From: Bradyrhizobium tropiciagri
GTDB lineage: Bacteria; Pseudomonadota; Alphaproteobacteria; Rhizobiales; Xanthobacteraceae
DNA: 64,000 nucleotides
NCBI RefSeq assembly: GCF_018130505.1
Contig: NZ_JAFCKH010000001.1
Location: forward strand, 558,001 to 622,000
Direction: 5' to 3'
A program made the translations under genes and the position numbers. The notes below the pieces were generated by a model that searched no databases, was not told the origin of the DNA, and was given only the letters and a program-made list of their open reading frames with translations. Shown one piece after another: positions 19,148-29,086 of this stretch. Each line of letters opens with the position of its first letter. Position 1 is the first letter of the stretch.

Positions 19148-20254
19148 ATGTTCTACTGGTTGATCGAGCTGTCCAACACGGTGCCAGGCTTCGGAGTATT
19201 CCGCAGCGCCCTCAATGTCTTCCGCTATATAACTTTCCGCACCGGCGGTGCGATGGTGACCGGTGCGCTGTTCGTCTTCCTGTTCGGGCCGTGGATCATC
19301 GATCATCTGCGGCTGCGCCAGGGCAAGGGTCAGCCGATCCGCACCGACGGCCCGCAATCGCACCTGATCTCCAAGAAGGGCACGCCGACCATGGGCGGGC
19401 TGATGATTCTCTCGGGGCTCGTGGTGTCGACGCTGCTCTGGGCCAATCCGCTCAATCCCTATGTCTGGATCGTGCTGGCGGTGACGCTCGGCTTCGGCTT
19501 CGTCGGCTTCTATGACGATTACTTGAAGGTCACAAAGCAGTCACACAGCGGCTTCGCCGGCAAGCTGCGGCTCTTGATCGAGGCGGCGATCGCGCTCGCC
19601 GCCACCTATGCGCTGGTGCGGCTCGGGCGCGACGTGTCCTCGACCTCGCTCGTGATTCCCTTCTTCAAAGACCTCGTGATCAATTTCGGCTGGTTCTTCG
19701 TGATCTTCGGCGCCTTCGTCATGGTCGGTGCCGGCAATGCGGTGAACCTGACCGACGGTCTCGACGGCCTTGCCATCGTGCCGGTCATGATCGCGGCGGC
19801 GAGCTTCGGCATGATCTCGTATCTGACCGGCAACGCGGTGTTCTCGGATTATCTGCAGATCAACTACGTCGCCGGTACCGGCGAGCTCGCGGTGCTGTGC
19901 GGCGCGGTGTTAGGGGCCGGCCTCGGCTTCCTCTGGTTCAACGCGCCGCCGGCCTCGATCTTCATGGGCGATACCGGCTCGCTCGCGCTCGGCGGCATGC
20001 TGGGTGCGGTCGCGGTCGCGGTGAAGCACGAGATCGTGCTCGCGGTGATCGGCGGCCTGTTCGTGCTGGAGGCGGTGTCGGTGATCGTGCAGGTCACCTC
20101 GTTCAAGCTCACCGGCAAGCGCGTGTTCCGGATGGCGCCGCTGCACCATCATTTCGAGCAGAAGGGCTGGACCGAGCCGCAGATCGTGATCCGCTTCTGG
20201 ATCATCTCGGTGATGCTGGCGCTCGCCGGCCTTTCCACGCTCAAGCTGCGGTGA
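19148..20254 (+). CDS. mraY: Phospho-MurNAc-pentapeptide transferase MraY
   Basis: A 368-residue polytopic membrane enzyme that transfers phospho-MurNAc-pentapeptide to undecaprenyl phosphate, making lipid I. About ten helices are seen. Catalytic and substrate motifs are [10 protein letters not shown] (near residue 122), [10 protein letters not shown] (near 200) and HHHFEQKGW (near 333). Length is typical. The gene is followed by a family A palindrome before murD. Confidence 0.97.
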   Translation: MFYWLIELSNTVPGFGVFRSALNVFRYITFRTGGAMVTGALFVFLFGPWIIDHLRLRQGKGQPIRTDGPQSHLISKKGTPTMGGLMILSGLVVSTLLWANPLNPYVWIVLAVTLGFGFVGFYDDYLKVTKQSHSGFAGKLRLLIEAAIALAATYALVRLGRDVSSTSLVIPFFKDLVINFGWFFVIFGAFVMVGAGNAVNLTDGLDGLAIVPVMIAAASFGMISYLTGNAVFSDYLQINYVAGTGELAVLCGAVLGAGLGFLWFNAPPASIFMGDTGSLALGGMLGAVAVAVKHEIVLAVIGGLFVLEAVSVIVQVTSFKLTGKRVFRMAPLHHHFEQKGWTEPQIVIRFWIISVMLALAGLSTLKLR

Positions 20255-20274
20255 TGGTGCTGTTCTCTCACCAT

Positions 20275-20355
20275 CGTCATTCCGGGGCTCGCGAAGCGAG
20301 AACCCGGAATCTCGAGATTCCGGGTTCGATGCTGGCGCATCGCCCCGGAATGACC
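20275..20355. repeat. Intergenic palindrome, family A, copy 3 (mraY-murD gap)
   Basis: An 81-bp palindrome, CGTCATTCCGGGGCTCGC at one end and GCGCATCGCCCCGGAATGAC at the other, with the CCCGGAATCTCGAGATTCCG core. It fills almost the whole gap between mraY and murD, and ends 11 bases before the murD start. Confidence 0.9.
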
Positions 20356-20366
20356 GTGGAGCCATC

Positions 20367-21767
20367 ATGATCCCCGTCACCTCCTTCGCAGGCAAGACGG
20401 TCGCGGTGTTCGGCCTCGGCGGCTCCGGCCTTGCGAGCTGCCATGCGCTGAAGGCGGGCGGCGCCGAGGTGATCGCGGCCGACGACAGCGGCGACAATGT
20501 CGCCAAGGCGGTGCAGGCCGGCTTCACCACTGCCGACCTGCGCACGGTCTCCTGGGCGAATTTCGCCGCGCTGATCCTCACCCCCGGCGCGCCGCTGACC
20601 CATCCGGCGCCGCATTGGAGCGTAACGAAGGCGCGCGAGGCCGGCGTCGAGGTGATCGGCGACATCGAATTGTTCTGCCGCGAGCGGCGCCGCCATGCGC
20701 CGAACGCGCCGTTCGTCGCCATCACCGGCACCAACGGCAAGTCGACCACCACGGCGCTGATCGCGCATCTGATGAAGGTCGCGGGCTACGACACCCAGAT
20801 GGGCGGCAATATCGGCACCGCGATCCTGTCGCTGGAGCCGCCACGGATGGGCCGCGTGCACGTGATCGAGATGTCGTCCTACCAGATCGACCTCTGTCCC
20901 TCGCTCGATCCGTCGGTCGGCATCCTGCTCAACGTCACCGAGGATCATATCGACCGTCATGGCACGCTTAAGCATTACGCCGCGGTGAAGGAGCGGCTGG
21001 TCGCGGGCGTGCAGACGGGCGGCACCTCGATCGTCGGCGTCGACGACAGCTGGTGCCGCGACATCGCCGACCGGCTCGAACGCACCGGCAAGCGCGTGGT
21101 GCGCATCTCGGTCAAGAACCCACTGCCCGACGGCCTCTATGTCGAGCACGAGACCATCGTGCGCGCGTCGGGTGCGGCACGCAGCGAGGTCGCGCGTCTC
21201 GGCGGCATCGGCTCGCTGCGCGGCCTGCACAATGCGCAGAACGCAGCCTGCGCCGCTGCCTGCACGCTTGCGATGGGCATCTCGACCAGCGTGCTGCAGA
21301 ACGGCCTGCGCAGCTTTCCCGGCCTCGCGCATCGCATGGAGCAGGTCGGCCGCCGCGGCAACGTGCTGTTCGTCAACGACTCCAAGGGCACCAACGCGGA
21401 CGCGGCCGCGCATGCGCTGTCGTCGTTTGCCGATATCTTCTGGATCGCGGGTGGCAAGCCCAAGGCCGGCGGCATCACCAGCCTGACCGGCTATTTCCCG
21501 CGCATCCGCAAGGCCTATCTGATCGGCGAGGCGGCGGCCGAATTTGCCGGCACGCTCGGCGAAGGCGTCCCGCACGAGATGTCCGGCACGCTCGACGTCG
21601 CCATCGCCAGCGCTGCGCGCGATGCGGAGGCCTCCGGCATCAAGGAAGCCGTGGTGTTGCTGTCGCCGGCCTGCGCCTCGTTCGACCAGTACCGCAACTT
21701 CGAAATCCGCGGCGCCGCGTTCCGCGATCTCGTCCAGGCACTGCCGGGCGTCAAGCCGGTGGTGTGA
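20367..21767 (+). CDS. murD: UDP-MurNAc-L-Ala:D-Glu ligase MurD
   Basis: A 466-residue Mur ligase that adds D-glutamate to UDP-MurNAc-L-alanine. An N-terminal Rossmann-like domain starts [20 protein letters not shown], the ATP loop [10 protein letters not shown] is near residue 121, and the C-terminal domain carries [15 protein letters not shown] and [19 protein letters not shown], both characteristic of MurD. Length is typical. Confidence 0.97.
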   Translation: MIPVTSFAGKTVAVFGLGGSGLASCHALKAGGAEVIAADDSGDNVAKAVQAGFTTADLRTVSWANFAALILTPGAPLTHPAPHWSVTKAREAGVEVIGDIELFCRERRRHAPNAPFVAITGTNGKSTTTALIAHLMKVAGYDTQMGGNIGTAILSLEPPRMGRVHVIEMSSYQIDLCPSLDPSVGILLNVTEDHIDRHGTLKHYAAVKERLVAGVQTGGTSIVGVDDSWCRDIADRLERTGKRVVRISVKNPLPDGLYVEHETIVRASGAARSEVARLGGIGSLRGLHNAQNAACAAACTLAMGISTSVLQNGLRSFPGLAHRMEQVGRRGNVLFVNDSKGTNADAAAHALSSFADIFWIAGGKPKAGGITSLTGYFPRIRKAYLIGEAAAEFAGTLGEGVPHEMSGTLDVAIASAARDAEASGIKEAVVLLSPACASFDQYRNFEIRGAAFRDLVQALPGVKPVV

Positions 21768-21780
21768 CGATCCCGCTTCA

Positions 21781-21861
21781 TAGGACGGGTGGAGCGAAGC
21801 GCTACTTCATCGCCGCCCCGACGGATATTGATGGGTATCGCTGCGCTCCACCCATCCTACG
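21781..21861. repeat. Intergenic inverted repeat, family Q
   Basis: TAGGACGGGTGGAGCGAAGC and, about 55 bases on, GCTGCGCTCCACCCATCCTA form the arms of an 81-bp inverted repeat. This is a different family from the TCATTCCGG palindromes. It fills the gap after murD. Confidence 0.75.
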
Positions 21862-21979
21862 AGTGACAGCGTTCCATTAACCCCGTTGCTGGGAACGGTG
21901 AACGGACGTGTCGGCTCGCTCGACTCATCCTACATGTTGGAGTGGCGGTGGTGCTCCTGCCGCGGTGTGATGCGAGGCC

Positions 21980-22699
21980 GTGATGGACGACGATGTCACG
22001 AAGCGCGAAACCGTTCTGATCCCCGGCGAGCTCCGGCTCAGCAACCCGATGCCTCCGCCGATCACTGTGCCGTTGCCGATCGTCGCGTTGCCCGATCGCG
22101 GCAAGAATGTGCTGCTCGGCCTCCCCGCCCTTGCGCTCGGGCTCCTCTGCCTGCTTCCGATGGGCGCGTTCTTGAGCCTCGTCGTGGTTTTGGGAGCGCC
22201 CGTTGCTTCCTTCATCAACCCCTCGCAATGGCCGAGCTCCATTCTCGCCTTCGCCAGCTTGATCTTTCTGATGGTGGCGATGCTGTTTTATGGTGTGATC
22301 TTCACGGGCACGGCTTGCACCTGCCTTTGGGACGCGATGCGCGGCGATGCGGTTCTTGAGATTGCAACGGATGGTTTGCGGGATCGTCGCTCCGGGCTGT
22401 CAATCCCGTGGTCTTCGGTGAGATCGGCGAGGTTGCTTGGTTCGCTGGGCGTTGACCTAGAGCTTCGCGATGCTGCGGCGAATTGGCAGAATCCGTTCCG
22501 GGTTGGCGTCGTCTTTCAGCGCTATCGCCCGGTCCCGAACCACGCGATCGTCTCCGTCGCTTTCCTCGACGTGTCGGCGCACGTTGTGGCCTACACGATC
22601 CTTACGCTGGTACAGTCGAACGATGGCGAAGTGATCACCAAGATGCCCGGCGGACCCGAGATGTATCCGAGGCTGATTGCGCTGAGAGTCGCCCGGTAG
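21980..22699 (+). CDS. Unknown two-helix membrane protein inside the dcw cluster
   Basis: A 239-residue protein not recognised as any dcw component. The start is GTG at 21980 or ATG at 21983. About residues 38-65 (GLPALALGLLCLLPMGAFLS) and 80-108 (FASLIFLMVAMLFYGVIF) are two membrane helices. The rest is a cytoplasmic beta-rich domain with EIATDGLRDRRSGLSIPW-SSVRS, a pattern like bacterial PH domains (turn-on-itself strands after an Ile-Pro-Trp). It sits between murD and ftsW, an unusual spot, with repeats on both sides. A lineage-specific insertion into the cluster is the simplest reading; a role in division is only suggested by position. Confidence 0.7.
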   Translation: MMDDDVTKRETVLIPGELRLSNPMPPPITVPLPIVALPDRGKNVLLGLPALALGLLCLLPMGAFLSLVVVLGAPVASFINPSQWPSSILAFASLIFLMVAMLFYGVIFTGTACTCLWDAMRGDAVLEIATDGLRDRRSGLSIPWSSVRSARLLGSLGVDLELRDAAANWQNPFRVGVVFQRYRPVPNHAIVSVAFLDVSAHVVAYTILTLVQSNDGEVITKMPGGPEMYPRLIALRVAR

Positions 22700-22759
22700 C
22701 CCGAGGCGACATCCGGGTTCCGCCAAGGTCCCGCATGTCGCTTCGCTTATGCGGGCTAC
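22696..22759. repeat. Intergenic inverted repeat, GTAGCCCG family, short copy
   Basis: GTAGCCCGAGGCGACATCCG and TCGCTTCGCTTATGCGGGCT are the arms of a 64-bp imperfect inverted repeat. Longer members of the same family occur at 53741 and 55259. It overlaps the stop of the unknown membrane protein gene. Confidence 0.7.
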
Positions 22760-22785
22760 TGGCTGGACCGCGCCACATACTCGGT

Positions 22786-22811
22786 GTCGTCCCGGCCTTC
22801 GCCGGGACGAC
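22786..22811. repeat. Short inverted repeat before ftsW
   Basis: GTCGTCCCGGCC followed by TTCGCC and GGGACGAC form a tight hairpin of a type scattered through rhizobial genomes. It could act as a weak terminator ahead of ftsW. Confidence 0.55.
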
Positions 22812-22924
22812 GGCGATGTGTGCGGCGGTCACACCGCATCCCTCAAAAGTGATCCGTCCCGTTAACTCCCTGGCAACCATCCTGGGCCACGAATGGACGT
22901 TCTCTCTGCCATCTGGGGACGCCC

Positions 22925-24076
22925 ATGCTCGCCCGTGACCAACGCACCCCGTTCTCGGACTGGTGGTGGACCGTCGACAAGCTGTTGCTGGTGGCGATCG
23001 CCGGATTGATGCTGGCCGGCGTGATCCTGTCGTTGGCGGCGAGCCCGCCGGTGGCGACCCGGATCGGGCTCGATCCGTTCCACTTCTTCAACCGCCACGT
23101 CCTGTTCCTGGTGCCGTCGCTGATGGTGCTGATCGGGGTGTCGTTCCTGTCGCCGCGGCAGATCCGGCGCACCGCGCTGATCGTGCTCGCGGTCTCGATC
23201 GCGCTGATCGTGGTGACGCTGTTGATCGGGCCCGAGGTCAAGGGCTCGCGGCGCTGGATCACGCTGCTCGGCGTCAACATCCAGGCCTCCGAATCCGCCA
23301 AGCCGGCTTTCGTCGTCGTCGCGGCCTGGCTGTTCGCGGAATCGACCAAGCGGCCTGAGATGCCGGCGACCTCGATGGCCATGGTGCTGCTGCTGACGCT
23401 GGTGGCGCTCTTGGTGATGGAGCCGGATTTCGGCCAGACCATGCTGATCCTGACCGTGTGGGGCGCGCTGTTCTTCATCGCCGGCATGCGGATGATCTGG
23501 GTGCTGGGCCTGGCGGGCGCCGCCGGCGCCGGCCTGTTCGGAGCCTATCTTTTGGTGCCGCACGTCGCCGGCCGCATCAAGCGCTTCATGAATCCTGCCT
23601 CCGGCGACACCTTCCAGGTCGACACCGCGATGGAAGCGTTCTGGAACGGCGGCTGGTTCGGGCTCGGACCGGGCGAGGGCATCGCCAAGCGCAGCCTGCC
23701 GGACAGCCACACCGATTTCGTGTTCGCGGTCGCCGCCGAAGAGTTCGGCATCATCCTCTGCCTGATGCTGGTCGCGCTGTTCGCCTTCATCGTGATCCGC
23801 ACCCTGACGCGCGCTTACGCCACCGACGACATGTTCTCGCGTTTCGCGGCATCGGGGCTCGCGATCCTGTTCGGCGTGCAGGCGGCGATCAACATGGCGG
23901 TCAATCTGCAACTGATCCCGGCCAAGGGCATGACGCTGCCGTTCATCTCCTATGGCGGCTCGTCGATCGTCTCGCTGGCCTATGGCGTCGGCATGATGCT
24001 GGCGCTGACGCGGCAGCGGCCGCGCACCGAAATCGAATCGATGGAAGGCGCGAGTTCCCAGCGCGCCTACGCGTAG
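22925..24076 (+). CDS. ftsW: Septal peptidoglycan glycosyltransferase FtsW
   Basis: A 383-residue SEDS protein with ten predicted helices that polymerises lipid II into septal glycan with FtsI. The family blocks KGSRRWI (about residue 105), FQVDTAMEAFWNGGWFGLGP (about 230) and AINMAVNLQLIPAKGMTLPF (about 320-340), with SYGGSS next to it, are all present. GGGGA stands 6 bases before the start. Length is normal. Confidence 0.97.
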   Translation: MLARDQRTPFSDWWWTVDKLLLVAIAGLMLAGVILSLAASPPVATRIGLDPFHFFNRHVLFLVPSLMVLIGVSFLSPRQIRRTALIVLAVSIALIVVTLLIGPEVKGSRRWITLLGVNIQASESAKPAFVVVAAWLFAESTKRPEMPATSMAMVLLLTLVALLVMEPDFGQTMLILTVWGALFFIAGMRMIWVLGLAGAAGAGLFGAYLLVPHVAGRIKRFMNPASGDTFQVDTAMEAFWNGGWFGLGPGEGIAKRSLPDSHTDFVFAVAAEEFGIILCLMLVALFAFIVIRTLTRAYATDDMFSRFAASGLAILFGVQAAINMAVNLQLIPAKGMTLPFISYGGSSIVSLAYGVGMMLALTRQRPRTEIESMEGASSQRAYA

Positions 24077-24081
24077 TGTCT

Positions 24082-24204
24082 CTCGTCATTGCGAGGAGCG
24101 AAGTGACGAAGCAATCCATCTCTCCAATATGCGGCGCCATGGATTGCTTCGCGGAGCCTGTCATCGGGCGCGCATTTCGCGCGACCCGTTGGCTCGCAAT
24201 GACG
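24082..24204. repeat. Intergenic inverted repeat, CGTCATTGCGAG family
   Basis: A 123-bp element beginning CGTCATTGCGAGGAGCGAAG and ending GGCTCGCAATGACG, with an inner inverted pair GAAGCAATCC and GGATTGCTTC. It occupies nearly the whole gap between ftsW and murG. This is a separate family from the TCATTCCGG palindromes. Confidence 0.85.
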
Positions 24205-24229
24205 GAACAATGCTTGTAGAAAGCGTTCG

Positions 24230-25330
24230 ATGGACAACGCACCCCTGATCCTGCTGGCGGCCGGCGGCACCGGCGGCCATCTGTTCCCGGCGGAGGCGCT
24301 CGCCGTGGAATTGATCCGGCGCGGCATGCGCGTGCGGCTCGCGACCGACGGCCGCGCACTGCGCTACTCCGGGCTGTTCGGCCGCGAGAGCATCGACCTC
24401 GTGCCGAGCGCCACCGTGCGCAGCCGCAATCCGATCTCGCTGGCGCGCACCGCGCTGACGCTCGGCTATGGGATGCTGGTCGCGACCAATGTGGTGCGCC
24501 GGCTGAAGCCGTCAGCTGTCGTCGGCTTCGGCGGCTATCCGACCCTGCCGCCGCTGCTCGCGGCGCGCCTGCTCGGCGTGCCCGGCATCATCCACGACGC
24601 CAATGCGGTGCTCGGCCGTGCCAACCGTTTCCTGTCCAGCCGCGTCAATGCGATCGCGACCTCGCTGCCCGGCGTGCTCGACCGTGATCCCGCGCTGGCG
24701 GGCAAGGCGACCACCGTCGGCACGCCGATGCGGCCGGCGATCCTGGCGGCCGCGGCGGTGAGATACACCTTGCCCGAAGCCGGCGGTCCGCTGCGTCTGC
24801 TGGTGGTCGGCGGCAGCCAGGGCGCGCGCGTGATGAGCGACATCGTGCCGCCGGCGATCGAACAGCTCGATCCGGCGCTGTGGGGCCGGCTGATCGTCAC
24901 CCAGCAGGTGCGCGAAGAGGACATGGCGCGGGTGCGTGCGGTCTACGACCGGCTCAAGATCAATGCCGAGTTGGCGCCGTTCTTCTCGGATTTGCCGGCG
25001 CGGCTGGCCTCGAGCCAATTGGTGATCTCGCGCTCCGGCGCCGGCACCGTGGCCGAGCTCGGCGCCATCGGCCGGCCCTCGATCCTGGTGCCGCTGCCCG
25101 GTGCGATCGATCAGGACCAGTTCGCCAATGCCGGCGTGCTGTCGGACGCCGGCGGTGCGCTGCGCATCAAGCAGGCCGACTTCACGGCCGAGCGGCTGGC
25201 GGCGGAGATTTCCGCATTCGCCGCCGAGCCCGATAAACTGACCGCGATGGCCGATGCCGCGCGCGGCGTCGGCCGGCTCGACGCCGCGGAACGGCTGGCC
25301 GATCTGGTGACGAAAGTGGCGGGAATTTAG
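24230..25330 (+). CDS. murG: UDP-GlcNAc:lipid I GlcNAc transferase MurG
   Basis: A 366-residue peripheral membrane glycosyltransferase that makes lipid II from lipid I and UDP-GlcNAc. The N-terminal GGTGGHLFPAEALA (about residues 9-23), the central VGGSQGARVMSDIVP (about 185-200) and the sugar-donor block ISRSGAGTVAELGAIGRPS (about 266-285) are diagnostic. Length is normal. Confidence 0.97.
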   Translation: MDNAPLILLAAGGTGGHLFPAEALAVELIRRGMRVRLATDGRALRYSGLFGRESIDLVPSATVRSRNPISLARTALTLGYGMLVATNVVRRLKPSAVVGFGGYPTLPPLLAARLLGVPGIIHDANAVLGRANRFLSSRVNAIATSLPGVLDRDPALAGKATTVGTPMRPAILAAAAVRYTLPEAGGPLRLLVVGGSQGARVMSDIVPPAIEQLDPALWGRLIVTQQVREEDMARVRAVYDRLKINAELAPFFSDLPARLASSQLVISRSGAGTVAELGAIGRPSILVPLPGAIDQDQFANAGVLSDAGGALRIKQADFTAERLAAEISAFAAEPDKLTAMADAARGVGRLDAAERLADLVTKVAGI

Positions 25331-25359
25331 GCCGTTTTCGGGGATTTTCGGCCATGGAA

Positions 25360-25395
25360 CGTCACGGCCGGGCTTGTCCCGGCGAGCCGCGTCTT
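25360..25395. repeat. Fragment of an intergenic repeat (murG-murC gap)
   Basis: CGTCACGGCCGGGCTTGTCC plus a following CGGCGAGCCGCGTCTT resembles one half of the common rhizobial GGCCGGGCTTGTCCCGGCC repeat. The matching end is missing. It is a degraded copy between murG and murC. Confidence 0.45.
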
Positions 25396-25450
25396 TCATA
25401 AGTCGAAGAACTGCCGGGGTGAGTCCGGACACGATGAAGGTGCTAGCAAC

Positions 25451-26854
25451 ATGAGACTGCCGCGCGAGATCGGGCCCATTCATTTCGTCGGGATCGGCGG
25501 CATCGGCATGAGCGGCATCGCCGAGGTGCTGATCAATCTCGGCTACACCGTGCAGGGCTCCGACGCCTCGGACAATTACAACCTCGATCGGCTACGCAAG
25601 AAGGGCGCCAAGGTCTCGGTCGGCCACGCCGCGGAGAATGTCGATGGTGCCGAGGTCGTTGTGGTGTCGACCGCGATCAAGCGCGACAATCCGGAACTGA
25701 TGGCGGCGCGCGCGCAGCGCATTCCGGTGGTCCGGCGCGCCGAGATGCTGGCGGAGCTGATGCGGCTGAAGCGCTGCGTCGCGATCGCCGGCACCCACGG
25801 CAAGACCACGACCACCACGATGGTGGCGACGCTGCTCGATGCTGGCGGGCTCGATCCGACCGTGGTCAATGGCGGCATCATCAATGCCTACGGTTCCAAT
25901 GCGCGGCTCGGCGACGGCGAGTGGATGGTGGTCGAGGCCGACGAGAGCGACGGCACCTTCCTGAAGCTGCCGTCCGACGTCGTCATCGTCACCAATATCG
26001 ACCCCGAGCATCTCGATCACTTCAAGACCTTCGAGGCGATCCAGGATGCGTTCCGCAATTTCGTCGAGAACGTGCCGTTCTACGGCTTCGCCGTGATGTG
26101 CACCGATCATCCGGTGGTGCAGGCGCTGGTCGGCAAGATCGAGGATCGCCGCATCATCACTTACGGACAGAACCCGCAGGCCGACGCGCAGCTCAAGGAC
26201 CTGACGCCCATGGGCGGCGGTTCCAAATTCACGGTCGCGATCCGCAGTCGCACGAGCGGCGCGGTTCACGAGATTGCCGACATCAACCTGCCGATGCCCG
26301 GCCGCCACAACGCCTCGAACGCGACGGCGGCGATCGCCGTCGCGCATGAACTCGGCGTGTCCGACGATGTCATCCGCCAGGCGATGGCGAGCTTCGGCGG
26401 CGTCAAGCGGCGCTTCACCAAGACCGGCGAATGGAACGGCGTCACGGTGATCGACGACTACGGCCATCACCCGGTCGAAATCGCAGCCGTGCTGAAGGCG
26501 GCGCGGGAATCCACCAACGGCAAGATCATCGCCGTGGTGCAGCCGCATCGCTTCACCCGTCTGCAGTCGCTGTTCGAGGAGTTCTGCACCTGCTTCAACG
26601 ACGCCGATGCGGTCGTGGTCGCCGAGGTCTATCCGGCCGGCGAGGCGCCGATCGCAGGCATCGACCGCGACCATTTCGCCGCCGGCCTGCGCGCCCACGG
26701 CCATCGCAACGTGATCCCGCTGCCCGACGCCGGCGCGCTCGCGAACATCGTGCACGGTGTTGCAAAGTCCGGCGACCTCGTGGTCTGCCTCGGCGCCGGC
26801 AACATCACGCAATGGGCCTACGCGCTGCCCGGTGAATTGAAGGCGCTGGGGTGA
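25451..26854 (+). CDS. murC: UDP-MurNAc:L-alanine ligase MurC
   Basis: A 467-residue Mur ligase that starts the stem peptide by adding L-alanine to UDP-MurNAc. The N-terminal domain begins [18 protein letters not shown], the ATP loop [10 protein letters not shown] is near residue 114, and [12 protein letters not shown] (about 162) and [10 protein letters not shown] (about 336) follow. The stop overlaps the murB GTG start (GTGA), so the pair is coupled. Confidence 0.97.
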   Translation: MRLPREIGPIHFVGIGGIGMSGIAEVLINLGYTVQGSDASDNYNLDRLRKKGAKVSVGHAAENVDGAEVVVVSTAIKRDNPELMAARAQRIPVVRRAEMLAELMRLKRCVAIAGTHGKTTTTTMVATLLDAGGLDPTVVNGGIINAYGSNARLGDGEWMVVEADESDGTFLKLPSDVVIVTNIDPEHLDHFKTFEAIQDAFRNFVENVPFYGFAVMCTDHPVVQALVGKIEDRRIITYGQNPQADAQLKDLTPMGGGSKFTVAIRSRTSGAVHEIADINLPMPGRHNASNATAAIAVAHELGVSDDVIRQAMASFGGVKRRFTKTGEWNGVTVIDDYGHHPVEIAAVLKAARESTNGKIIAVVQPHRFTRLQSLFEEFCTCFNDADAVVVAEVYPAGEAPIAGIDRDHFAAGLRAHGHRNVIPLPDAGALANIVHGVAKSGDLVVCLGAGNITQWAYALPGELKALG

Positions 26855-27774
26855 CCGTGACTTTCCCCGACATCACGCCCGAGCTGAAATCCGCGATGCC
26901 GCTGCTGCGCGGGCGGCTGCTGGCGAACCAGTCGCTGGCGGAGCTGACCTGGTTTCGTGTCGGCGGTCCGGCGCAGGTGCTGTTCACGCCGGCGGACGAA
27001 GACGATCTCGCCTATTTCCTCAGGCAGCTGCCGGCGGAGCTGCCGGTCTATGTGGTCGGCGTCGGCTCCAATCTGATCGTGCGCGACGGCGGCATGGCCG
27101 GTGTCGTGATCCGTCTCGCGCCGCGCGCCTTCGGCGAGACCAGCGCCACTGACGATATCGTCACCGCCGGTGCCGCGGCGCTCGACAAGCGCGTGGCGGA
27201 GACGGCGGCGGCAGCCCGGATCGGCGGCATGGAATTCTTCTACGGCATTCCCGGCACGATCGGCGGCGCGCTGCGCATGAACGCCGGCGCCAATGGCGGC
27301 GAGACCAAGGATGTGCTGGTGGAAGCCACCGGTATCGGGCGTGACGGCGCCAAGCACACGTTCAGCAATCCCGACATGAAGTTCGTCTACCGCAACAGCG
27401 GCGTCGATCCCTCCATCATCTTCACATCGGCGCGGTTCCGCGGCCGCATCACTGATGCCGAGACGATCCGCACGCGCATGGCTGAGGTGCAGACCCATCG
27501 TGAGACCGCGCAGCCGATCCGCGAGAAGACCGGCGGCTCGACCTTCAAGAATCCGCCCGGCAACAGCGCCTGGAAGCTGATCGATGCCGCCGGCTGCCGC
27601 GGCCTCAAAGTCGGCGGCGCGCAGGTCTCGGAGATGCACTGCAATTTCCTGATCAACACCGGCAACGCCACGGGGCATGATATCGAGACGCTCGGCGAAA
27701 CCGTGCGCGAGCGGGTGAAGGAGACATCGGGGATCGAACTGCACTGGGAAATCAAGCGGATCGGAAACAGCTGA
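26851..27774 (+). CDS. murB: UDP-N-acetylenolpyruvoylglucosamine reductase MurB
   Basis: A 307-residue FAD enzyme that reduces UDP-GlcNAc-enolpyruvate to UDP-MurNAc with NADPH. FAD-binding blocks [13 protein letters not shown] (about residues 69-82) and [18 protein letters not shown] (about 132-150), the catalytic serine in [10 protein letters not shown] (about 229) and the final EIKRIG (glutamate) are visible. The start is GTG at 26851 inside the murC stop. The stop overlaps the ddl ATG (TGATG). Confidence 0.96.
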   Translation: MTVTFPDITPELKSAMPLLRGRLLANQSLAELTWFRVGGPAQVLFTPADEDDLAYFLRQLPAELPVYVVGVGSNLIVRDGGMAGVVIRLAPRAFGETSATDDIVTAGAAALDKRVAETAAAARIGGMEFFYGIPGTIGGALRMNAGANGGETKDVLVEATGIGRDGAKHTFSNPDMKFVYRNSGVDPSIIFTSARFRGRITDAETIRTRMAEVQTHRETAQPIREKTGGSTFKNPPGNSAWKLIDAAGCRGLKVGGAQVSEMHCNFLINTGNATGHDIETLGETVRERVKETSGIELHWEIKRIGNS

Positions 27775-28760
27775 TGCAGGTCACCATTCTCTTCGGCGGC
27801 ACCAACAAGGAGCGGCTGGTCTCGGTGGCGAGCGCGCAGGCGCTGCACCGCGCGCTGCCGGACGCCGATTTGTGGTTCTGGGACGTCGACGACACCGTGC
27901 ACGCGGTGACGTCGGAGAAGCTGCTCAACCACGCCCGTCCGTTCGAGGTCGACTTCAAGCCCGATGGCCAGGGCCTCGCGTTTGCCGACGCGCTCGACAA
28001 GGCTCGTGCCGAGAACCGCGTGCTGGTGCTCGGCCTGCATGGCGGCCGCGCCGAGAACGGCGAATTGCAGGCGATGTGCGAATTGCGCGGCATCCCGTTC
28101 ACGGGTTCGGGATCGGCGGCGTCGCATCTGGCGTTCGACAAGCCGTCGGCCAAGCGCTTTGCCGCGTTCGCCGGCGTGAATGCGCCGCAAGGCATCGCCG
28201 TCGAGAATATCGCGCAGGCGTTCGCCGAGCACGGCCGGTTGATCGCAAAGCCGGCGAAGGATGGATCGAGCTACGGGCTGATCTTCGTCAACGCGCAGCA
28301 GGATATCGTCGCCGTCCGCAATGCCGCGAAGACCGAGGAATATCTGATCGAGCCGTTCGTCTCGGGCGTGGAGGCGACCTGCGGCGTGCTCGAACAGTCC
28401 GACGGCGCGGTGTTAGCGCTGCCCCCGATCGAGATCGTGCCGGCGGAGGGCGGCTTCGACTACACAGCCAAATACCTCCTGAAGTCGACCCAGGAGATCT
28501 GTCCCGGCCGCTTCGCGCCGGAGGTCAGCGCCGCGATCATGGATCATGCGCTGCGCGCCCACCGCGCGCTGTCCTGTACCGGTTACTCGCGCAGCGACTT
28601 CATCGTGTCGGCCAAGGGCCCAGTCTACCTCGAGACCAACACGCTCCCCGGCCTCACCGCGGCATCCCTGTACCCAAAAGCGCTGAAGGCTCAGGGCATT
28701 GGCTTTGCCGATTTCCTGCGTGACCAGATTGAGCTGGCCTGCCGCCGGGTACCGAAATAA
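27774..28760 (+). CDS. ddl: D-alanine-D-alanine ligase
   Basis: A 328-residue ATP-grasp enzyme that makes the D-Ala-D-Ala dipeptide used by MurF. It starts VTILFGGTNKERLVS, which keeps the catalytic glutamate of the usual GGxSxExxVS. Further family blocks are LHGGRAENGELQAMCEL, IAKPAKDGSSYGLIFV, FDYTAKYLL (catalytic tyrosine) and VYLETNTLPGLT (metal ligands Glu and Asn). It is coupled to murB by a one-base overlap. The position between murB and ftsQ is standard for Rhizobiales. Confidence 0.94.
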   Translation: MQVTILFGGTNKERLVSVASAQALHRALPDADLWFWDVDDTVHAVTSEKLLNHARPFEVDFKPDGQGLAFADALDKARAENRVLVLGLHGGRAENGELQAMCELRGIPFTGSGSAASHLAFDKPSAKRFAAFAGVNAPQGIAVENIAQAFAEHGRLIAKPAKDGSSYGLIFVNAQQDIVAVRNAAKTEEYLIEPFVSGVEATCGVLEQSDGAVLALPPIEIVPAEGGFDYTAKYLLKSTQEICPGRFAPEVSAAIMDHALRAHRALSCTGYSRSDFIVSAKGPVYLETNTLPGLTAASLYPKALKAQGIGFADFLRDQIELACRRVPK

Positions 28761-29086
28761 CCCGGGAACCCGGTCGACTCGACCCCGGATGGAACCCGCC
28801 GCTGTTGCTAAAATGCTAACGGGTTCGCGGCAAAGTACTCAGAGCGTTGATCAAAACATGCTTTGGGCCGGTGTCATTTACCGTTTGTTTACCAGGAAGC
28901 CCGAAGGTTAACGCTGGCGGCGCATGTAGCGCTTGGCTGCCGGGGCGTGAGCTGTCGCGGATTACCGCTTCGAGGATCGCAACCAGGGAACAGGGGGCCA
29001 ACTCTTATCCCACCGGTATCTGCTGAGACGTGACCTGTGCCGGGACCCGCGGGGTTTGCGGGCACAACATGTGACGAGCTCGTGCA
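28761..29086. other. Intergenic region before ftsQ
   Basis: About 325 bases with no gene. It is the longest gap inside the dcw cluster and is AT-richer than its flanks around 28810-28910, so it likely holds a promoter for ftsQAZ. Isolated GTTAACG and TTTACC half-sites occur near 28875-28910 but no full CtrA site is convincing. Confidence 0.5.

Noticed and set aside
25592-26812. Long antisense frame across murC
   Set aside because: Shadow of murC; no motif and no ribosome site.
28860-28915. CtrA site before ftsQ
   Set aside because: Only half-sites (TTTACC, GTTAACG) without the right 7-base spacing.
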